Notes: generated by a model not told the origin, from the sequence alone. 64,000 nt of DNA from Maricaulis alexandrii (GCF_005871165.1 NZ_SWKP01000008.1:186001-250000); one strand, 5' to 3'; shown: positions 8,674 to 16,653, counted from the first letter of the stretch. Numbers and translations: made by a program.

Positions 8674-8839
8674 AATTCTGGCTCCCCTGGAGTTTGGCCG
8701 GAGACTAGCCGCTCCGGGCATGGGGCGAAAATGAAGATTTCACCATCTTATCCTGCCAAGCCTGCCAGAGCCGCCCGGCCGGCGCTTGATCCCGGCCGGC
8801 GAAGCGCCAATGCTGTCCTGAAACCGGGGAGATCAAGAC

Positions 8840-9970
8840 GTGCGGACAAGCTTTATCCTGGCCTTCGGCCTGCTGGTATGTGCGGGCCTGTGGGGGATCT
8901 ACCGGACCCCGGCCGCCTTGGACACGCCCTCCGAACTCCACCTGACCGCGCACCGGGAGAGCGCAGAGCCAGCCGAACCCGCCGCCCATCTCGTCGCCAT
9001 CCAGCCCTGGCTGGACCAGCGTCATTACCAATCACCCGACCGGCTGCGCGCCCATCTGGGCGCCTATCTCGCCGAAGCCCGCAATGCCGGCCAGCTCGGC
9101 GAGGGCTCGATCGTGGTCTTCCCGGAACACATCGGCACCTGGCTGGTCGCCGCCCGCGCCCCCCGAGCCAGCTTCACCGCGGACAGCACGACCGGCGCGA
9201 TGACCCATCTCATCCTCGCCAATCCCCTGCCCTTCGTCCTCGCCCTGACCCGCTCCGGCGAAGACGACCGCCTCGCCGCCGCCGTCTTCCGCATGCGCGC
9301 CGCAAGCATGGCGCGCGACTATCAATCCGTCTTCTCCGGCCTGGCCCGCGAGTACCAGACCACCATCGTCGCCGGCTCCATCGTCCTGCCGGAACCCTCC
9401 GTCATTGAGGGCGAAATCCGGCCCGGCAATGGCCCACTCTACAATGTTTCCGCCGTCTTCGGACCGGACGGCCGGGTGCATGACGAGCTCGTCCGCAAGC
9501 TCCACCCCATCCCCGACGAAGCCGGCTTCACCGCCGCCGCCACCCCGCAGGACATCCCGGTCTTCCAAACCCCGTCCGGCCGCCTCGGCGTCCTCATCTG
9601 TGCCGACAGCTGGCACCCGGACGCCTACGCCCCACTCACCGAAAACCAGGCCGACCTCATCGCCGTCCCCGCCTTCCTCCAGCCCTCCGGCGTCTGGACC
9701 CAGCCCTGGGGCGGCTACACCACCGGCTGGCCCGACGACGCCGACCGGGCCGATGCCGGCCGCCTCACCGAAGGCGAAGCCTGGCAAACCTACTCCCTCG
9801 CCGGCCGCCTCAACACCGCCGGCGCCCGCCAAGGCGTCACAGCCTTCCTGCGCGGAGATCTGTGGGATCTGGGATCAGACGGCGCCAACATCCTGGTCGA
9901 GGGCAACACGCACCGGGTGGCAGGGGAGATGGACGGCGCGTCGATCTCGGTGTTGCGAATTGGGGGTTAG
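8840..9970 (+). CDS. Carbon-nitrogen hydrolase (nitrilase superfamily), membrane-anchored
   Basis: A 376-aa protein with an N-terminal hydrophobic segment (residues 3-20) acting as signal or anchor, then a nitrilase fold. The catalytic triad is visible as E96 (VVFPEH), K220 (VRKLHPIP) and C254 (VLICADSWHP). The start is GTG at 8840, preceded by GGGGAG. It should hydrolyse an amide or nitrile substrate outside the cytoplasm. Unlike Lnt it has only one membrane segment, so it is not an apolipoprotein N-acyltransferase. The 3' half uses almost exclusively C-ending codons. Confidence 0.82.
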   Translation: MRTSFILAFGLLVCAGLWGIYRTPAALDTPSELHLTAHRESAEPAEPAAHLVAIQPWLDQRHYQSPDRLRAHLGAYLAEARNAGQLGEGSIVVFPEHIGTWLVAARAPRASFTADSTTGAMTHLILANPLPFVLALTRSGEDDRLAAAVFRMRAASMARDYQSVFSGLAREYQTTIVAGSIVLPEPSVIEGEIRPGNGPLYNVSAVFGPDGRVHDELVRKLHPIPDEAGFTAAATPQDIPVFQTPSGRLGVLICADSWHPDAYAPLTENQADLIAVPAFLQPSGVWTQPWGGYTTGWPDDADRADAGRLTEGEAWQTYSLAGRLNTAGARQGVTAFLRGDLWDLGSDGANILVEGNTHRVAGEMDGASISVLRIGG

Positions 9971-10072
9971 GGGGAGACGTTGGGTTGGCATGCGGAATGA
10001 CTCCGTCCAACTTCCTCTTTTCACGTTCCGATTGTTTCTCAATCAGGTCGCCATGGGTGCGGAGTTTCGGCT

Positions 10073-10492
10073 ATGAAGACGGTGTCTGGAAGTTGCGTGG
10101 TTTTGGCCTGCCTCTTCTTTTCGGCCGGCTGTTCAGGCGCATCCGATTCTGGAGCGTCGCCAGCCCCATTCCTTTCCCAAAGAACCTGCTCCGCATTTGA
10201 CAGGGACAGCGCGTCGGAAGAACGCATGGTGGAGCTGTTGGAGCAACTTGCCGCAAATCACAGTGGCAATCTGGATATACACGGCGGATTCCACAGCCTG
10301 TCGCTGGCGAACATCGATTACTATGTGATTTTCAAGTCAGGGTTTGGGCCTTACGGCAACATGCTGCTGACATACTGGAGCGATACGGCTCCCGGACAGG
10401 ACCTTGACTCCATGATTGTAGAATTCGTGTCAGAGCACCCAAACTATTCCGACTGTTCAGCCACATTCAGCTCCGCGATCAACCCTTTCTAG
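10073..10492 (+). CDS. Small lipoprotein of unknown function
   Basis: A 139-aa predicted lipoprotein: MKTVSGSCVVLACLFFSAGC puts the lipidated Cys at residue 20. The mature part has two further cysteines (C39 in QRTCSAF and one in YSDCSATF) that could form a disulfide. No known domain was recognised. Its base composition looks less GC-rich than its neighbours, with codons such as GGA, TCA and ATA, so recent acquisition is possible. It stands alone, with 100 bp before it and a 600-bp repeat-filled gap after it. Confidence 0.65.
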   Translation: MKTVSGSCVVLACLFFSAGCSGASDSGASPAPFLSQRTCSAFDRDSASEERMVELLEQLAANHSGNLDIHGGFHSLSLANIDYYVIFKSGFGPYGNMLLTYWSDTAPGQDLDSMIVEFVSEHPNYSDCSATFSSAINPF

Positions 10493-10603
10493 GATTGGTG
10501 GAGGGGCGCTCCTGCTCTGCCCGCTTTCTTCAACAAACCCCATTTACCCCGGGCGCAGCCCCGGGGCCGACAGGGCGTTCCGGATATCTGATGGGATTAT
10601 TCC

Positions 10604-10731
10604 CTTGTCATCCCGGCCGGTCGCCCCGCGAAAGCGGGGCATAGAGCCGGGACCTATCGTGCCACGGGGCGCAAATGGGTCCCTGATCTGCGCCCCCGAT
10701 CAAGTCGGGGGCATCCGTCAGGGATGACAAG
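10604..10731. repeat. Palindromic intergenic repeat, family B
   Basis: It is bounded by CTTGTCATCCC (10604-10614) and its exact complement GGGATGACAAG (10721-10731). Internal arms include GCCCCGCGAAAGCGGGGC and GCCCCCGATCAAGTCGGGGGC, two stable hairpins with small loops. This design, TGTCATCCC...GGGATGACA, is a recurrent noncoding repeat type in alphaproteobacterial genomes. Only one copy is in this window. Confidence 0.7.
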
Positions 10732-10746
10732 CCGATGCGTTTGAAG

Positions 10747-10896
10747 AGTGGGGATAAGCCACCGACTATCCTTCCCCTTGATGGGGAAGGTGGCCCGCAG
10801 GACCGGAAGGGGTGAACCCCGGTGCCTCCTGATACACCTCGCCCCCACCCCCTCCGCCGGGCATGCGCCCGACACCTCCCCCATCAAGGGGTAGGA
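10747..10896. repeat. Palindromic intergenic repeat, family A, copy 2
   Basis: It shares its blocks, in the same order and orientation, with 5228-5390: GTGGGGATAA, ATCCTTCCCCTTGATGGGG, GGAAGGGGTGAACCCCGGTG, CTCGCCCCCACCCCCTCCG and CACCTCCCCCATCAAGGGG. The central 20-30 bp differ, consistent with drift or a variable loop. The pair shows a dispersed, folded repeat rather than chance complementarity. Confidence 0.75.
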
Positions 10897-10921
10897 CAAT
10901 TCTTGTTGTCCGCTCACGCGG

Positions 10922-11041
10922 ACGCCCCTCACCCGGCGCTGCGCGCCACCCTCTCCCGCAAGGGGAGAGGGAGTAGGATCAAGCTCTGACGTCCTCCTTC
11001 TCCCCTTGCGGGAAAAGGTGCCCGGAGGGCGGATGAGGGGG
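10922..11041. repeat. Palindromic intergenic repeat, family C
   Basis: It begins CCCCTCACCCGGCGC and ends GGGCGGATGAGGGG, near-complementary ends, with inner arms CTCTCCCGCAAGGGGAGAG and CTCCCCTTGCGGGA. This CCCCTCA...TGAGGGG style with a CCCGCAAGGGG core is another common alphaproteobacterial intergenic repeat. It directly follows family A copy 2. Confidence 0.65.
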
Positions 11042-11095
11042 AAATCCCGGTGCCCGAAGGCTAAAGCTCGCTGAAAAACAGCCCCCCGCCTCCCC

Positions 11096-12217
11096 CTAAA
11101 CCAACCCCAATTCATGCGAATCCCAGGCGCGCACCAATTCCTCGGCCACATCCGGCCGTCCGGCCTCGATCATGGCCAGAACCCGATGCTCGGCTGCGGC
11201 GATCCGGGCCTGCACGGACTGGCGCGCCTCGCGGTCTCCGGCAAGGCGGCGGGATTGGGCAGCGCCGCGCTCCCAGAGGGTCGGGTCGAACACGCTCCAG
11301 GCGCCCTCGAAGCCTGCCGGCCGGAAGAGGGACACGCAAGGCGTCATCGTGCCGGTGAAGGCCAGGCGCGGCGGCTCGCCCGGTGTCAGCATGGCCAGCA
11401 TGGAATTCGTGGTGGCGTGCGGTCGCAGCAAGCCGCCCGCATGCATGCAGACATCCGCCGTTGATCCTTTTTCGAACCCGGTCCCGCGATCATGGCTGCG
11501 CAACAGGGCGGCCATCGGCACCAGTCCCGGCTCGGTCATGGCGTCCAGCCCGGCCATCGTGCAGGCCTGCCGCTCGCGCGCCTTGCCGAAGGTGCGCATC
11601 AGCCAACCCTCATCCCGGGCCCCGAACCCGTCCTCCGGCGCGCCCTCGGACTGCATCACCACCGGTCCGGTCAGGGAATAGGTGTTCGAGATCGAGGCGC
11701 GGTCGGGGCAGCGTTGCAGTCGCCACTCCCGGCCGCAGGTCTCCAGGACGAGAATGTCCTGCAGGTCGGCGATCAGGAAGGAATTGTCATAGCGAAAGCG
11801 CTTGTCCTTGAAGCCGGCCGGTCCGCCCTGGCCGTGGGTTTCCAGGAGATGGATGATTGTGCCGGCCGCCTCATGTGCCGTCGAGCCGCGCTCCAGGGCC
11901 AGGCGCACCAGATCCATGCCGAGAAGGGCCGCGCCGGGCCGCATCACATTTTTGGAAAAGACCGCCTCATTGCCGACCACGACCCCGGCGGCATTGGCGC
12001 CCATTTCCGCGCCCCACATCCAGTCGGGCCGGCACAGGATTGTCGCCTGCCGGTCGGGCACCTGGTCGATCTCGATATGGGTGCAGCGCACGGTCTTGGC
12101 CGTATCACCCGTCACCGCCGCATGCCGCTCGACCCGCTGGGCCTCCTTCGGCTCGCGATCGGAATTCTTGGCAAAGAAGACCGAGGCGCTGGAGCGGATG
12201 GCGAGCGTGTCACACAT
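11096..12217 (-). CDS. Secernin/C69-like N-terminal-nucleophile hydrolase
   Basis: A 373-aa protein beginning MCDT, in which removal of Met would expose Cys2 as the nucleophile, as in peptidase family C69 and secernins. Supporting family features are FFAKNSDREP near residue 15, GAEMGANAAGVVVGNEAVF, and NSFLIADLQDILVLETCGREW. It probably cleaves an amide bond in a small molecule or dipeptide. Its ATG overlaps the stop of the upstream amine oxidase by one base (TGATG), so the two are translationally coupled and likely act on related substrates. The exact substrate is not deducible. Confidence 0.8.
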   Translation of the reverse strand: MCDTLAIRSSASVFFAKNSDREPKEAQRVERHAAVTGDTAKTVRCTHIEIDQVPDRQATILCRPDWMWGAEMGANAAGVVVGNEAVFSKNVMRPGAALLGMDLVRLALERGSTAHEAAGTIIHLLETHGQGGPAGFKDKRFRYDNSFLIADLQDILVLETCGREWRLQRCPDRASISNTYSLTGPVVMQSEGAPEDGFGARDEGWLMRTFGKARERQACTMAGLDAMTEPGLVPMAALLRSHDRGTGFEKGSTADVCMHAGGLLRPHATTNSMLAMLTPGEPPRLAFTGTMTPCVSLFRPAGFEGAWSVFDPTLWERGAAQSRRLAGDREARQSVQARIAAAEHRVLAMIEAGRPDVAEELVRAWDSHELGLV

Positions 12218-13575
12218 CAGCCCGCCTCCAGCGCGCGGGTGACTTCCGCCACCGCCCGCTCGGCCGCGTCGAGGGCGCCCTCATAATATCCGAAATAGGC
12301 GGTCGCCGTTTCCGTCCCCGCCATGTGAAGCGGCCCCAGCGGCTGGCGGAGATGTTCGCCATAGGCTGTCCAGACACCCGGCCCCATCAGCGCGGCATAG
12401 CAGCCGCGTGTGAAGGGCTCTGCCGTCCAGTCCTGGTCCACATAATCAATGGGATGGAGGGCCGTTTCATTAAAATAAGCGCTGAAGGCGCGCAGCACGG
12501 CGGCCTTTCGCTCCTCCGGGTCACGGCCCGACCATTGGCGCGCTTCACTGCCCTCGATGAAGCCCAAAAGCTGGCCCGCCGTCTTGCCCTCCTGCGTATT
12601 ATCGAAGGTCACGCGCACCGTCAGTTCCGGCCCAACTGCTTGACCGGCAAGGCCTTCTTCGCGCCAGAACGGGGTCTCATACTGGGCGATGCACTTGATG
12701 CAGGCCCCCGGCGGCATGCGCAGCCAGAGCCCCGCCCGGCCCGCCGGAAGGTCCGGTTCATAGCGGATCCGCATGGCCTGGCTGGGCGGGATCGCCATTA
12801 TCCCGCGCCGGGCATGGTGGATAGCCCGGTCGGTTTCCACGCGGAGACCGTCGGACCAGTCGATCTTGCGCACCGGCTCATTGAGCCGGACCCGGTCTCC
12901 CAGACTGTCCGCTATCCGCGTGGCGAGGCCGGCCATATCCCCATGCACCCGGTCCTGCTGCGCCCCGCCCGTGGTGGAGACGAGATTGTCCAGTGAAGTG
13001 CCGGCCCTGGCATAGAAAAGCGCATGCAGGAGCGAGACATCATGGGGTTCTGCCGCAAAGACCGCGCCGATCCCGACGGCGAAAACCTCGAAGGCGCGGC
13101 GGTAGAGCGCATGCTTGCGCATCCATTCCGCCACGGTCTGGCTGTCCCACTCCTGCGCCCTGGGATGCGCCCAGGGACGGGCCGGATCGATCTGCGCCGC
13201 CATTTTGTCGAAGCGCGTCATCATCCAGTGGACATTCAGGAGGATATGCGGGGCGAGCTTGGGGATTGTCCCCGTATACTTGCTGAGCCTGTCGCGGCTC
13301 AGCATCAGCCGGTCGCCCTGGTCCCAGAGGGGATAAGTCATCATCCCCATCTCATTGATAAGGGCGTAGAGACGGTCCTGTCCGGGCCCGACCCACTGGC
13401 CGCCAATATCGACTGTATCCCCGTTTTCAAACCTGTGCGCCAGGGCGCGACCGCCCACCCGGTCCCGCGCTTCGATCACGCAGACATCATGCGTGTCCGC
13501 CAGAAGCTGGGCCGCGCGCAGCCCGCTCATCCCGGCGCCAATGATGATCACATCATGCTGTTGGATATCGGCCAT
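12217..13575 (-). CDS. Flavin monoamine oxidase family protein
   Basis: A 452-aa FAD-dependent oxidoreductase. The dinucleotide-binding motif is IIIGAGMSGLRAAQLL (about residues 10-25), followed by EARDRVGGRA, the amine-oxidase second FAD motif. The C-terminal FAD contact is MAGTETATAYFGYYEGALDAAERA. It should oxidatively deaminate an amine. No signal peptide is seen, so it is cytoplasmic. It is the first gene of a two-gene operon with the secernin-like hydrolase. Assignment to the family is firm; the substrate is unknown. Confidence 0.88.
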   Translation of the reverse strand: MADIQQHDVIIIGAGMSGLRAAQLLADTHDVCVIEARDRVGGRALAHRFENGDTVDIGGQWVGPGQDRLYALINEMGMMTYPLWDQGDRLMLSRDRLSKYTGTIPKLAPHILLNVHWMMTRFDKMAAQIDPARPWAHPRAQEWDSQTVAEWMRKHALYRRAFEVFAVGIGAVFAAEPHDVSLLHALFYARAGTSLDNLVSTTGGAQQDRVHGDMAGLATRIADSLGDRVRLNEPVRKIDWSDGLRVETDRAIHHARRGIMAIPPSQAMRIRYEPDLPAGRAGLWLRMPPGACIKCIAQYETPFWREEGLAGQAVGPELTVRVTFDNTQEGKTAGQLLGFIEGSEARQWSGRDPEERKAAVLRAFSAYFNETALHPIDYVDQDWTAEPFTRGCYAALMGPGVWTAYGEHLRQPLGPLHMAGTETATAYFGYYEGALDAAERAVAEVTRALEAG

Positions 13576-13638
13576 GTGTCTCCCCTGGAACCATGCTGCG
13601 CCGATTTTCGTTGAATTGACCAGCCCGACACGGCGATC

Positions 13639-13653
13639 TTAACCAAGCCTCAA
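13639..13653. promoter_or_regulatory. CtrA-like box upstream of eipA
   Basis: TTAACCAAGCCTCAA matches the CtrA consensus TTAA-N7-TTAA with one mismatch in the second half. It lies about 75 bp before the eipA start. CtrA is reported to activate eipA directly in Brucella, so a CtrA site here is plausible, but this is inferred from one imperfect match. Confidence 0.4.
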
Positions 13654-13684
13654 CCCTTTCGCCGCTGTCTCGCCATAGTCGTGA

Positions 13685-13702
13685 TACAGGAATTATCCTG
13701 TA
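13685..13702. promoter_or_regulatory. Inverted repeat in the eipA promoter/leader
   Basis: TACAGGA-ATTA-TCCTGTA is a perfect 7-bp inverted repeat with a 4-nt centre, about 25 bp before the eipA ATG. It could be an operator or a leader hairpin; no known regulator was recognised. Confidence 0.4.
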
Positions 13703-13726
13703 CAGCCTCGCGAACGGAGACATTCG

Positions 13727-14335
13727 ATGCGCGCCCTTGCCAGCCTGCTTGCCGGTATCAGCCTGACCTTCACCCTGTCCTCCGGTCTGACGCCGGATGC
13801 CGATGCCCAGGACCCCGATTACGGCCAGCCCAGCGAATATTCCGAACCGGTCGACACTTATTCCCAGGACGAGCTCGTGGATGCCGTGTCCGACTTCTTC
13901 GGCGTCACCGCGGAAGCGGCCGCCAGTGTTCTGGAACGGGTTTTCTCCGATCTGGGCCGTCCGGTCGGGTATGTGGCCGGCGAGGAAGTCGCCGCCGCTG
14001 CCGGCATCGGCCTGCGCTATGGCGAAGGCTATCTGACCCTGAAATCCGGTGAGCGCGAAAAGGTCTATTGGCGTGGTCCGTCGATCGGCTTCGACGCCGG
14101 CGGCAATGCCAGCCGGGTCTTTGTGCTGGTCTATAATCTCAACGACACGGACCGCCTCTATCAGCGCTTTCCGGGCGTGGAAGGCTCGGCCTATTTCGTC
14201 GCCGGCATGGGTGTGAACTACCAGCGCGCCGACGAGATCACCCTGGCCCCGATCCGCTCGGGTGTCGGCCTGCGGGCCGGTGCCAATGTCGGCTATCTGG
14301 CCTATTCGCGCCGCCGCGCCTGGCTGCCCTTCTGA
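13727..14335 (+). CDS. eipA: Periplasmic envelope-integrity protein EipA (DUF1134)
   Basis: A 202-aa secreted protein with a signal peptide ending near residue 27 (DADAQ). The conserved DUF1134 core is clear: GYVAGEEVAAAAGIGLRYGEGYL, KVYWRGPSIGFDAGGNASRVFVLVYNL and the C-terminal GVGLRAGANVGYLAYS. In Brucella, EipA is a periplasmic beta-barrel protein needed for envelope-stress resistance. The gene is single, with 150 bp of upstream DNA carrying a CtrA-like box and an inverted repeat. The family assignment is confident; a precise molecular role is not established even for the family. Confidence 0.9.
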   Translation: MRALASLLAGISLTFTLSSGLTPDADAQDPDYGQPSEYSEPVDTYSQDELVDAVSDFFGVTAEAAASVLERVFSDLGRPVGYVAGEEVAAAAGIGLRYGEGYLTLKSGEREKVYWRGPSIGFDAGGNASRVFVLVYNLNDTDRLYQRFPGVEGSAYFVAGMGVNYQRADEITLAPIRSGVGLRAGANVGYLAYSRRRAWLPF

Positions 14336-14347
14336 GCCGCGGCGACC

Positions 14348-14866
14348 ATGCAGATCCGCCCGGCCGACGAAGACGACCATTCCGGCATTGATGCCCTGTT
14401 GAAAGCGGCTTTTCCCGGACCGGAAGAGGCCCGCCTCGTCGTCAGCCTGCGCGCTGCCGACCAGGACACGCTGGAACTGGTCGCGGATGACCATGGCCGG
14501 ATTGTGGGAACCGTTCTCTTCTCACCCGTCCAGGCGAAATCCCCGGCCGGAACGGAGTTCTACGGGATCGGCATGGCACCGGTCGCCGTCATACCGGAGC
14601 ACCAGAACCGGGGGATCGGCTCGGCCCTGATCGAGCACGGGCTGACCTTCCTGACCTCTCTCGGCGTCCCCTGGTGCATTGTACTGGGGCATCCGGACTA
14701 CTATCCCCGCTTCGGCTTCCAGCCGGCCGGATTGATCGGCTGGAGCTGGGACGGGGACCCGGATGGTGCCCATGCGGACGCATTCATGATCAAGCCCTTG
14801 GGCGGACACGCCCTGCCGGACACGCCCGCCATTGTCAGCTTTCACCCCGCTTTCGACGGGGTCTGA
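14348..14866 (+). CDS. GNAT-family N-acetyltransferase
   Basis: A 172-aa acetyltransferase. The acetyl-CoA loop is visible as VAVIPEHQNRGIGSALIEHGL (the Q/RxxGxG/A motif QNRGIGSA), followed by VLGHPDYYPRFGFQPAG, which places it in the YhbS-like subgroup. It starts 12 bp after eipA and may be cotranscribed. Its last 25 bp overlap the end of the convergent MerR gene. The acceptor molecule is unknown. Confidence 0.85.
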   Translation: MQIRPADEDDHSGIDALLKAAFPGPEEARLVVSLRAADQDTLELVADDHGRIVGTVLFSPVQAKSPAGTEFYGIGMAPVAVIPEHQNRGIGSALIEHGLTFLTSLGVPWCIVLGHPDYYPRFGFQPAGLIGWSWDGDPDGAHADAFMIKPLGGHALPDTPAIVSFHPAFDGV

Positions 14867-15291
14867 CCGGCCTGGTCATGATGCACGCACAGGGCGTGCT
14901 CCGACAGGGTCTGGATCACGCGGCATTCGTCCACAACGCCGTGGGAGCAACGCTCGACCATTCGCAGCAATTCGGCCCGGACCGCTTCCAGCCCGGCGAT
15001 GCGGCGTTCCACATCCTGCAACTGCCGCCGGGCGATCCGGTCTGCTTCATCGCAGGACTGGTCCGGCCGCGCGGACAAATCCTGCAGGGCGCGCAGATCA
15101 TCCAGGCCAAAGCCCAGTTCGCGGCCATGGCGGATGAAGCGCAGTCGCTCAAGATGGCCCGGCCCATAGCGTCGCTGCCCCCCGGGCGAACGTGGCGGCG
15201 CGTCCAGCATGTCGATGGATTCATAATAGCGGATGGTCGGAACCTTGACCCCGGACAGGGCCGACAAACGGCCGATGGACATATCTGACAT
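14842..15291 (-). CDS. MerR-family metal-responsive regulator (ZntR/CadR-like)
   Basis: A 149-aa regulator with the MerR DNA-binding head SIGRLSALSGVKVPTIRYYESIDML and a metal-type tail. Cysteines at 80, 115, 123 and 135 and the motif CSHGVVDEC closely follow the ZntR pattern (C79, C114, H119, C124 in E. coli), suggesting Zn(II), Cd(II) or Pb(II) sensing. It is divergent from a CDF transporter, with a 19-bp-spacer promoter between them. It overlaps the GNAT gene tail-to-tail by 25 bp. Confidence 0.88.
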   Translation of the reverse strand: MSDMSIGRLSALSGVKVPTIRYYESIDMLDAPPRSPGGQRRYGPGHLERLRFIRHGRELGFGLDDLRALQDLSARPDQSCDEADRIARRQLQDVERRIAGLEAVRAELLRMVERCSHGVVDECRVIQTLSEHALCVHHDQAGQTPSKAG

Positions 15292-15298
15292 TTTGCCC

Positions 15299-15329
15299 TT
15301 GAACCTCTAGTCACTAGAGGAATTAGGCT
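15299..15329 (+). promoter_or_regulatory. MerR-type promoter/operator for the CDF transporter
   Basis: The -35 TTGAAC (15299-15304) and -10 TAGGCT (15324-15329) are separated by 19 bp. Centred in the spacer is the dyad CCTCTAGTCACTAGAGG (15304-15320), perfect 7-bp arms around TCA. This is the textbook layout for MerR activation by DNA distortion and points to the transporter gene on the plus strand. Confidence 0.88.
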
Positions 15330-15360
15330 CCTTTTGCTGTCCAGAATCAAGGAGAGGCCT

Positions 15361-16026
15361 GTGTCCGGCTGTTGTGATCACGAAACCGAGTTTGACGGGA
15401 CATCCATCGCCTTCCGCCGCGCGCTGTGGGCGGTAATCGCGATCAATGCGGCGCTCTTCCTGGTCGAAATGCTGGCTGGGGCAGCGGCGCAGTCCCAGGC
15501 GCTGAAGGCTGACGCCCTGGACTTCGCCGCGGATGCCGCGACCTATGGCCTGTCGCTCTTCGTGATCGGGAAACCGGCGCTGTGGCGCGCCAATGCCGCC
15601 CTGGTCAAAGCCGCGAGCCTGTTCGTCATGGGAGCGGTTATCCTGTGCCTGGCGATTTGGCGGGCCTTCTTCGCGGCCCAGCCGGATGCCGAGCTGATGG
15701 GTGGTATCGCCCTGCTCGCCCTGGCGGCCAATGTGGCGAGCGTGCTGATCCTGGTGCGCTGGCGCAATGGTGATGCCAATGTCCGCTCGGTCTGGCTGTG
15801 TTCCCGCAATGATGCGATCGGCAATCTCGCCGTGATCGGCTCGGCCGGGCTCGTGGCCTGGACCGGGACACACTGGCCGGATGTGATCGTGGCCGGGCTC
15901 ATGGCCGGCCTGTTCGTCTCATCCGCTGTCCAGATCCTGGGCAAGGCCCTGGCGGAGCGCCGACAGGCCCGTCACGGACGCGCCCCGGACGGCCAGGCCC
16001 CTGGCGAGACCTGCCAGTCCCACTAG
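15361..16026 (+). CDS. CDF-type cation efflux protein
   Basis: A 221-aa membrane protein with about six hydrophobic segments and no long C-terminal cytoplasmic domain. The metal-site Asp pair of TM2 is seen in ALKADALDFAADAATYG, and TM5 has CSRNDAIGNLAVI, where the usual HxxxD is replaced by an SRND arrangement. The start is GTG at 15361, not the TTG at 15334, because AAGGAGAG sits just before it and the MerR-type promoter would begin transcription at about 15336. The N-terminus SGCCDHE could bind metal. It likely exports Zn, Cd or Co under control of the divergent MerR. Confidence 0.85.
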   Translation: MSGCCDHETEFDGTSIAFRRALWAVIAINAALFLVEMLAGAAAQSQALKADALDFAADAATYGLSLFVIGKPALWRANAALVKAASLFVMGAVILCLAIWRAFFAAQPDAELMGGIALLALAANVASVLILVRWRNGDANVRSVWLCSRNDAIGNLAVIGSAGLVAWTGTHWPDVIVAGLMAGLFVSSAVQILGKALAERRQARHGRAPDGQAPGETCQSH

Positions 16027-16634
16027 TGGCCGTCGCCGCCCGTCGAGAAAACCGAACCCATCAGGTCGTCTTCGTCATGGGTGTGACGGCGGCGCGGCGG
16101 CTCGCCATCATGGTGCGGACGGTGCCCAGAACGGCGCGGAGCGCAATCATCGCAGCCGCTCGCAATCCGCTCGCGCACCATGGCGAGGCGTTCCGACAGA
16201 TCATGGAAGCGGTCCTGGCCATCATGCCAGAGCGAGGCCGTGTCCTGACAACTGGCCTCGTCGAAGCGGTTGACCTGAAGACAGCGATTATAGGTCCGGC
16301 AGGAGGCCGTCGCGAACCGGTAGGACGCGTCCAGATCGGTTTCGAAGGCAGCGATGAGTTCCTGCGTCTCGGTATTGGCATTGTCCGAGCGCGGTGAGGC
16401 GGTGGCCCCGATGGCCTCGCGATAGCCATGGATCTCGTCCAGCATGGCGAGGCGTTGTTCCGCGAGGGTTTCCACTTCGCACATGTCGATTGCCGGCTGG
16501 ACCGTGTCGCGCATCGGCGGGGCGGGGCGCGACGGCCCCGGCGAGACCGGGCCGGGATTGGGCCGCCGGTGATTGTCCTGAGCACAGGCGGACAGGGCCG
16601 CGGTCGCGATCAGCAGGAGTGCCAGTTTCTTCAT
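16023..16634 (-). CDS. Lipoprotein of unknown function
   Basis: A 203-aa predicted lipoprotein. The start at 16634 follows AGGAAGGA and yields MKKLALLLIATAALSAC, with the lipidated Cys at residue 17. The mature region begins with a Pro/Arg-rich stretch, then a helical region with four cysteines (CEVETLAEQR, SCRTYNRC, SCQDTASLWHD), and ends in a His-rich tail with GHRPHHDGE and HTHDEDD that could bind metal. No domain was recognised. It overlaps the stop of the convergent CDF gene by 4 bp, which together with the His-rich tail hints at metal handling, but weakly. Confidence 0.65.
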   Translation of the reverse strand: MKKLALLLIATAALSACAQDNHRRPNPGPVSPGPSRPAPPMRDTVQPAIDMCEVETLAEQRLAMLDEIHGYREAIGATASPRSDNANTETQELIAAFETDLDASYRFATASCRTYNRCLQVNRFDEASCQDTASLWHDGQDRFHDLSERLAMVRERIASGCDDCAPRRSGHRPHHDGEPPRRRHTHDEDDLMGSVFSTGGDGH

Positions 16635-16653
16635 CACGCCTATCCTTCCTGGA

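Larger units (their letters stand above)
10493..11095. other. 603-bp noncoding gap filled with three repeat families
   Basis: No gene is supported here. From left to right it holds a short CCCCGGG/CCCGGGG inverted repeat (about 10557-10577), a long unit bounded by an 11-bp inverted repeat (10604-10731), a second copy of the family A repeat (10747-10896), and a third palindromic unit (10922-11041). The units abut with only 15-25 bp between them. Confidence 0.7.

Noticed and set aside
6721-9408. An 895-codon plus-strand frame opposite the M3 peptidase
   Set aside because: It is antisense to a clear peptidase, has the His/Arg/Gly-rich composition of a GC-rich shadow frame and shows no family motif. 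Its 3' part also crosses the nitrilase-family gene in another frame.
15334-15360. TTG at 15334 as the start of the CDF transporter
   Set aside because: It lies at or before the transcription start predicted from the MerR-type promoter, and GTG 15361 has AAGGAGAG.
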